Assembly: GCF_010731295.1 (NCBI RefSeq) | Contig: NZ_AP022579.1 | Span: 3,968,001 to 4,032,000 of the forward strand | Source of the DNA: Mycolicibacterium boenickei | Lineage (GTDB): Bacteria; Actinomycetota; Actinomycetes; Mycobacteriales; Mycobacteriaceae | Direction: 5' to 3' | Length of the DNA: 64,000 nucleotides | In this document: positions 63,101 through 64,000 of the stretch, piece by piece | Layout: every line of letters begins with the position of its first letter | Position numbering within the stretch: the stretch's first letter is position 1 | Made by a program: the position numbers and the translations under genes | The notes under the pieces: generated by a model | Databases searched by the model: none | Told to the model about the DNA's origin: nothing | What the model saw: only the letters and a program-made list of their open reading frames with translations

Positions 63101-63757
63101 AGCCGCAACTGGCGTGACGACGCCGACCTGGCCGAGGTGTACACCGCCTGGGGCGGATTCGCCTACGGCCGCGGACTCGACGGCGCACCCGCGGCCGATG
63201 ACATGAACCGGGCCTACCGGCGAATCGCGGTGGCCGCCAAGAACACCGATACCCGTGAACACGACATCGCCGACTCCGACGACTACTTCCAGTACCACGG
63301 CGGCATGGTCGCCACCGTGCGCGCGCTCACCGGACAGGCGCCTGCCGCCTACATCGGCGACAACACCCGCCCCGACGCGGTCCGCACCCGGACGCTGTCG
63401 GAGGAGACCAATCGCGTCTTCCGGGCGCGGGTGGTCAACCCGCGCTGGATCACCGCGATGCGCAGGCACGGCTACAAGGGCGCGTTCGAGATGGCGGCCA
63501 CCGTCGACTACCTGTTCGGGTACGACGCCACCGCGCACGTGATGGCCGACTGGATGTACGAGCGCCTCTCGGCGGAATACGTGCTCGACGACGAGAACCG
63601 CAAGTTCATGTCCGAATCCAATCCGTGGGCATTGCACGGCATGGCAGAACGGCTGCTGGAGGCCGCGGGCCGCGGGATGTGGGCCGAGCCCGAGCAGGCC
63701 ACCCTGGATGGGCTCCGTCAGGTGCTGCTGGAAACCGAAGGCGAGCTCGAGGGCTGA
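60167..63757 (+). CDS. cobN: Cobaltochelatase subunit CobN
   Basis: 1196 residues, ortholog of Rv2062c. Large subunit of the aerobic CobNST cobaltochelatase, inserting Co2+ into hydrogenobyrinic acid a,c-diamide. [14 protein letters not shown]... at the start, [58 protein letters not shown] and [20 protein letters not shown] are diagnostic. GTG 60167 aligns with the Rv2062c start ([12 protein letters not shown]); the frame extends 6 codons upstream. CobS/CobT partners are not in the window. Confidence 0.96.
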   Translation: [1196 protein letters not shown]

Positions 63758-63806
63758 CAGCGTCGAGAATCAACGGCCTCCGGTTTGTTGGCCTAGATTG
63801 GGCGTC

Positions 63807-64000
63807 ATGGCTCCTACCTTCGCCGATGTCGCCAAGGCCAACTACGTTCTGCTCACCACTTTCACCAAGGACGGGCGACCCAAGCCGACCCCGATCTGGT
63901 CGGTGCCCGACGGTGATCGCCTGCTGGTGATCACCGAGGCGGACTCGTGGAAGGTCAAGCGGATCCGGAACACCCCGCGAGTCACCGTTGCGGTGTGCGA
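63807..64000 (+). CDS. PPOX-class F420-dependent oxidoreductase, truncated by window edge (Rv2061c-like)
   Basis: First 64 codons only. MAPTFADVAKANYVLLTTFTKDGRPKPTPIWSVPDGDRLLVITEADSWKVKRIRNTPRVTVAVC is the N-terminal half of a split-barrel flavin/F420-binding protein. TAGATT (63794-63799) lies 7 bases before ATG, a leaderless arrangement. Follows cobN as Rv2061c does in M. tuberculosis. Confidence 0.85.
   Translation, partial: MAPTFADVAKANYVLLTTFTKDGRPKPTPIWSVPDGDRLLVITEADSWKVKRIRNTPRVTVAVC

Noticed and set aside
60953..63637. 894-codon minus-strand open frame opposite cobN
   Set aside because: Long only because of GC-rich third positions; composition is unlike any protein family and cobN is certain.

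Overview
The window is high-GC, densely packed actinobacterial DNA. Gene content and order match the Rv2119-Rv2061c part of the Mycobacterium tuberculosis chromosome (gene names and Rv numbers here come from recall of that genome, not from a search). Because it also carries an ectABCD ectoine/hydroxyectoine operon and many environmental-type regulators and transporters, it most likely comes from a fast-growing, free-living Mycolicibacterium-type mycobacterium. Many start codons lie 6-8 bases after a TANNNT -10 box, and GTG/TTG starts are common; both are typical of mycobacteria with leaderless transcripts.

Layout. 1-5.2 kb: a DUF4126 membrane protein cut by the window edge, an FAD disulfide-type oxidoreductase, an ArsR-SRPBCC-flavodoxin operon, small DUF3297 and secreted proteins, DinB and thioesterase genes. 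5.2-8.5 kb: RecB-family nuclease, trmI, DUF503, lppK and an MTB12-like exported protein. 8.5-23.7 kb: first Pup-proteasome locus, mpa ... dop-pup-prcB-prcA, interrupted by an adenosine-specific kinase, DUF418 protein, TetR, LysR, EamA transporter, a membrane protein and ectABCD. ectD ends 9 bases before dop. 23.7-37.9 kb: accessory region with an SDR/TetR pair and duplicated operator, a baeRF protein, an agmatine-to-putrescine module (aguB-aguA) with its TetR and operator, a compact NAD-glutamate dehydrogenase, a DUF559 nuclease-like gene bracketed by two 53-bp palindromes, an amino-acid permease, a universal stress protein, a PucR regulator and another TetR. 37.9-46.2 kb: pafA-pafB-pafC-tatA-tatC-helY and a Q/P-rich DUF4333 protein. 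46.2-50.5 kb: exonuclease, thioesterase-like, pepE, F420-type PPOX protein, SDR. 50.5-63.8 kb: aerobic cobalamin pathway in two convergent blocks, cobL-cobM-cobK (+) and cobG-cobH-cobIJ (-), then cobN (+), with a hydrolase-cyclase fusion, a phosphotransferase and a TetR between the blocks. The right edge cuts a PPOX gene.

How it works together. Pup is prepared by Dop, ligated to substrates by PafA, and tagged proteins are unfolded by Mpa and degraded by PrcA/PrcB; PafB/PafC are WYL regulators linked to the DNA-damage response. The cob genes carry precorrin-2 to hydrogenobyrinic acid a,c-diamide and cobalt insertion (CobN). The agmatine, permease, GDH and PucR genes look like an amine/amino-acid utilisation neighbourhood.

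The most unusual structure is the pair of near-identical 53-bp perfect or near-perfect palindromes that abut both ends of the DUF559 gene (31583-31635 and 32548-32600). Next are the physical fusion of ectABCD to the dop-pup-prcBA operon and a tiny well-translated membrane ORF plus a strong hairpin just before cobN. No tRNA, rRNA, CRISPR array or insertion sequence was seen.
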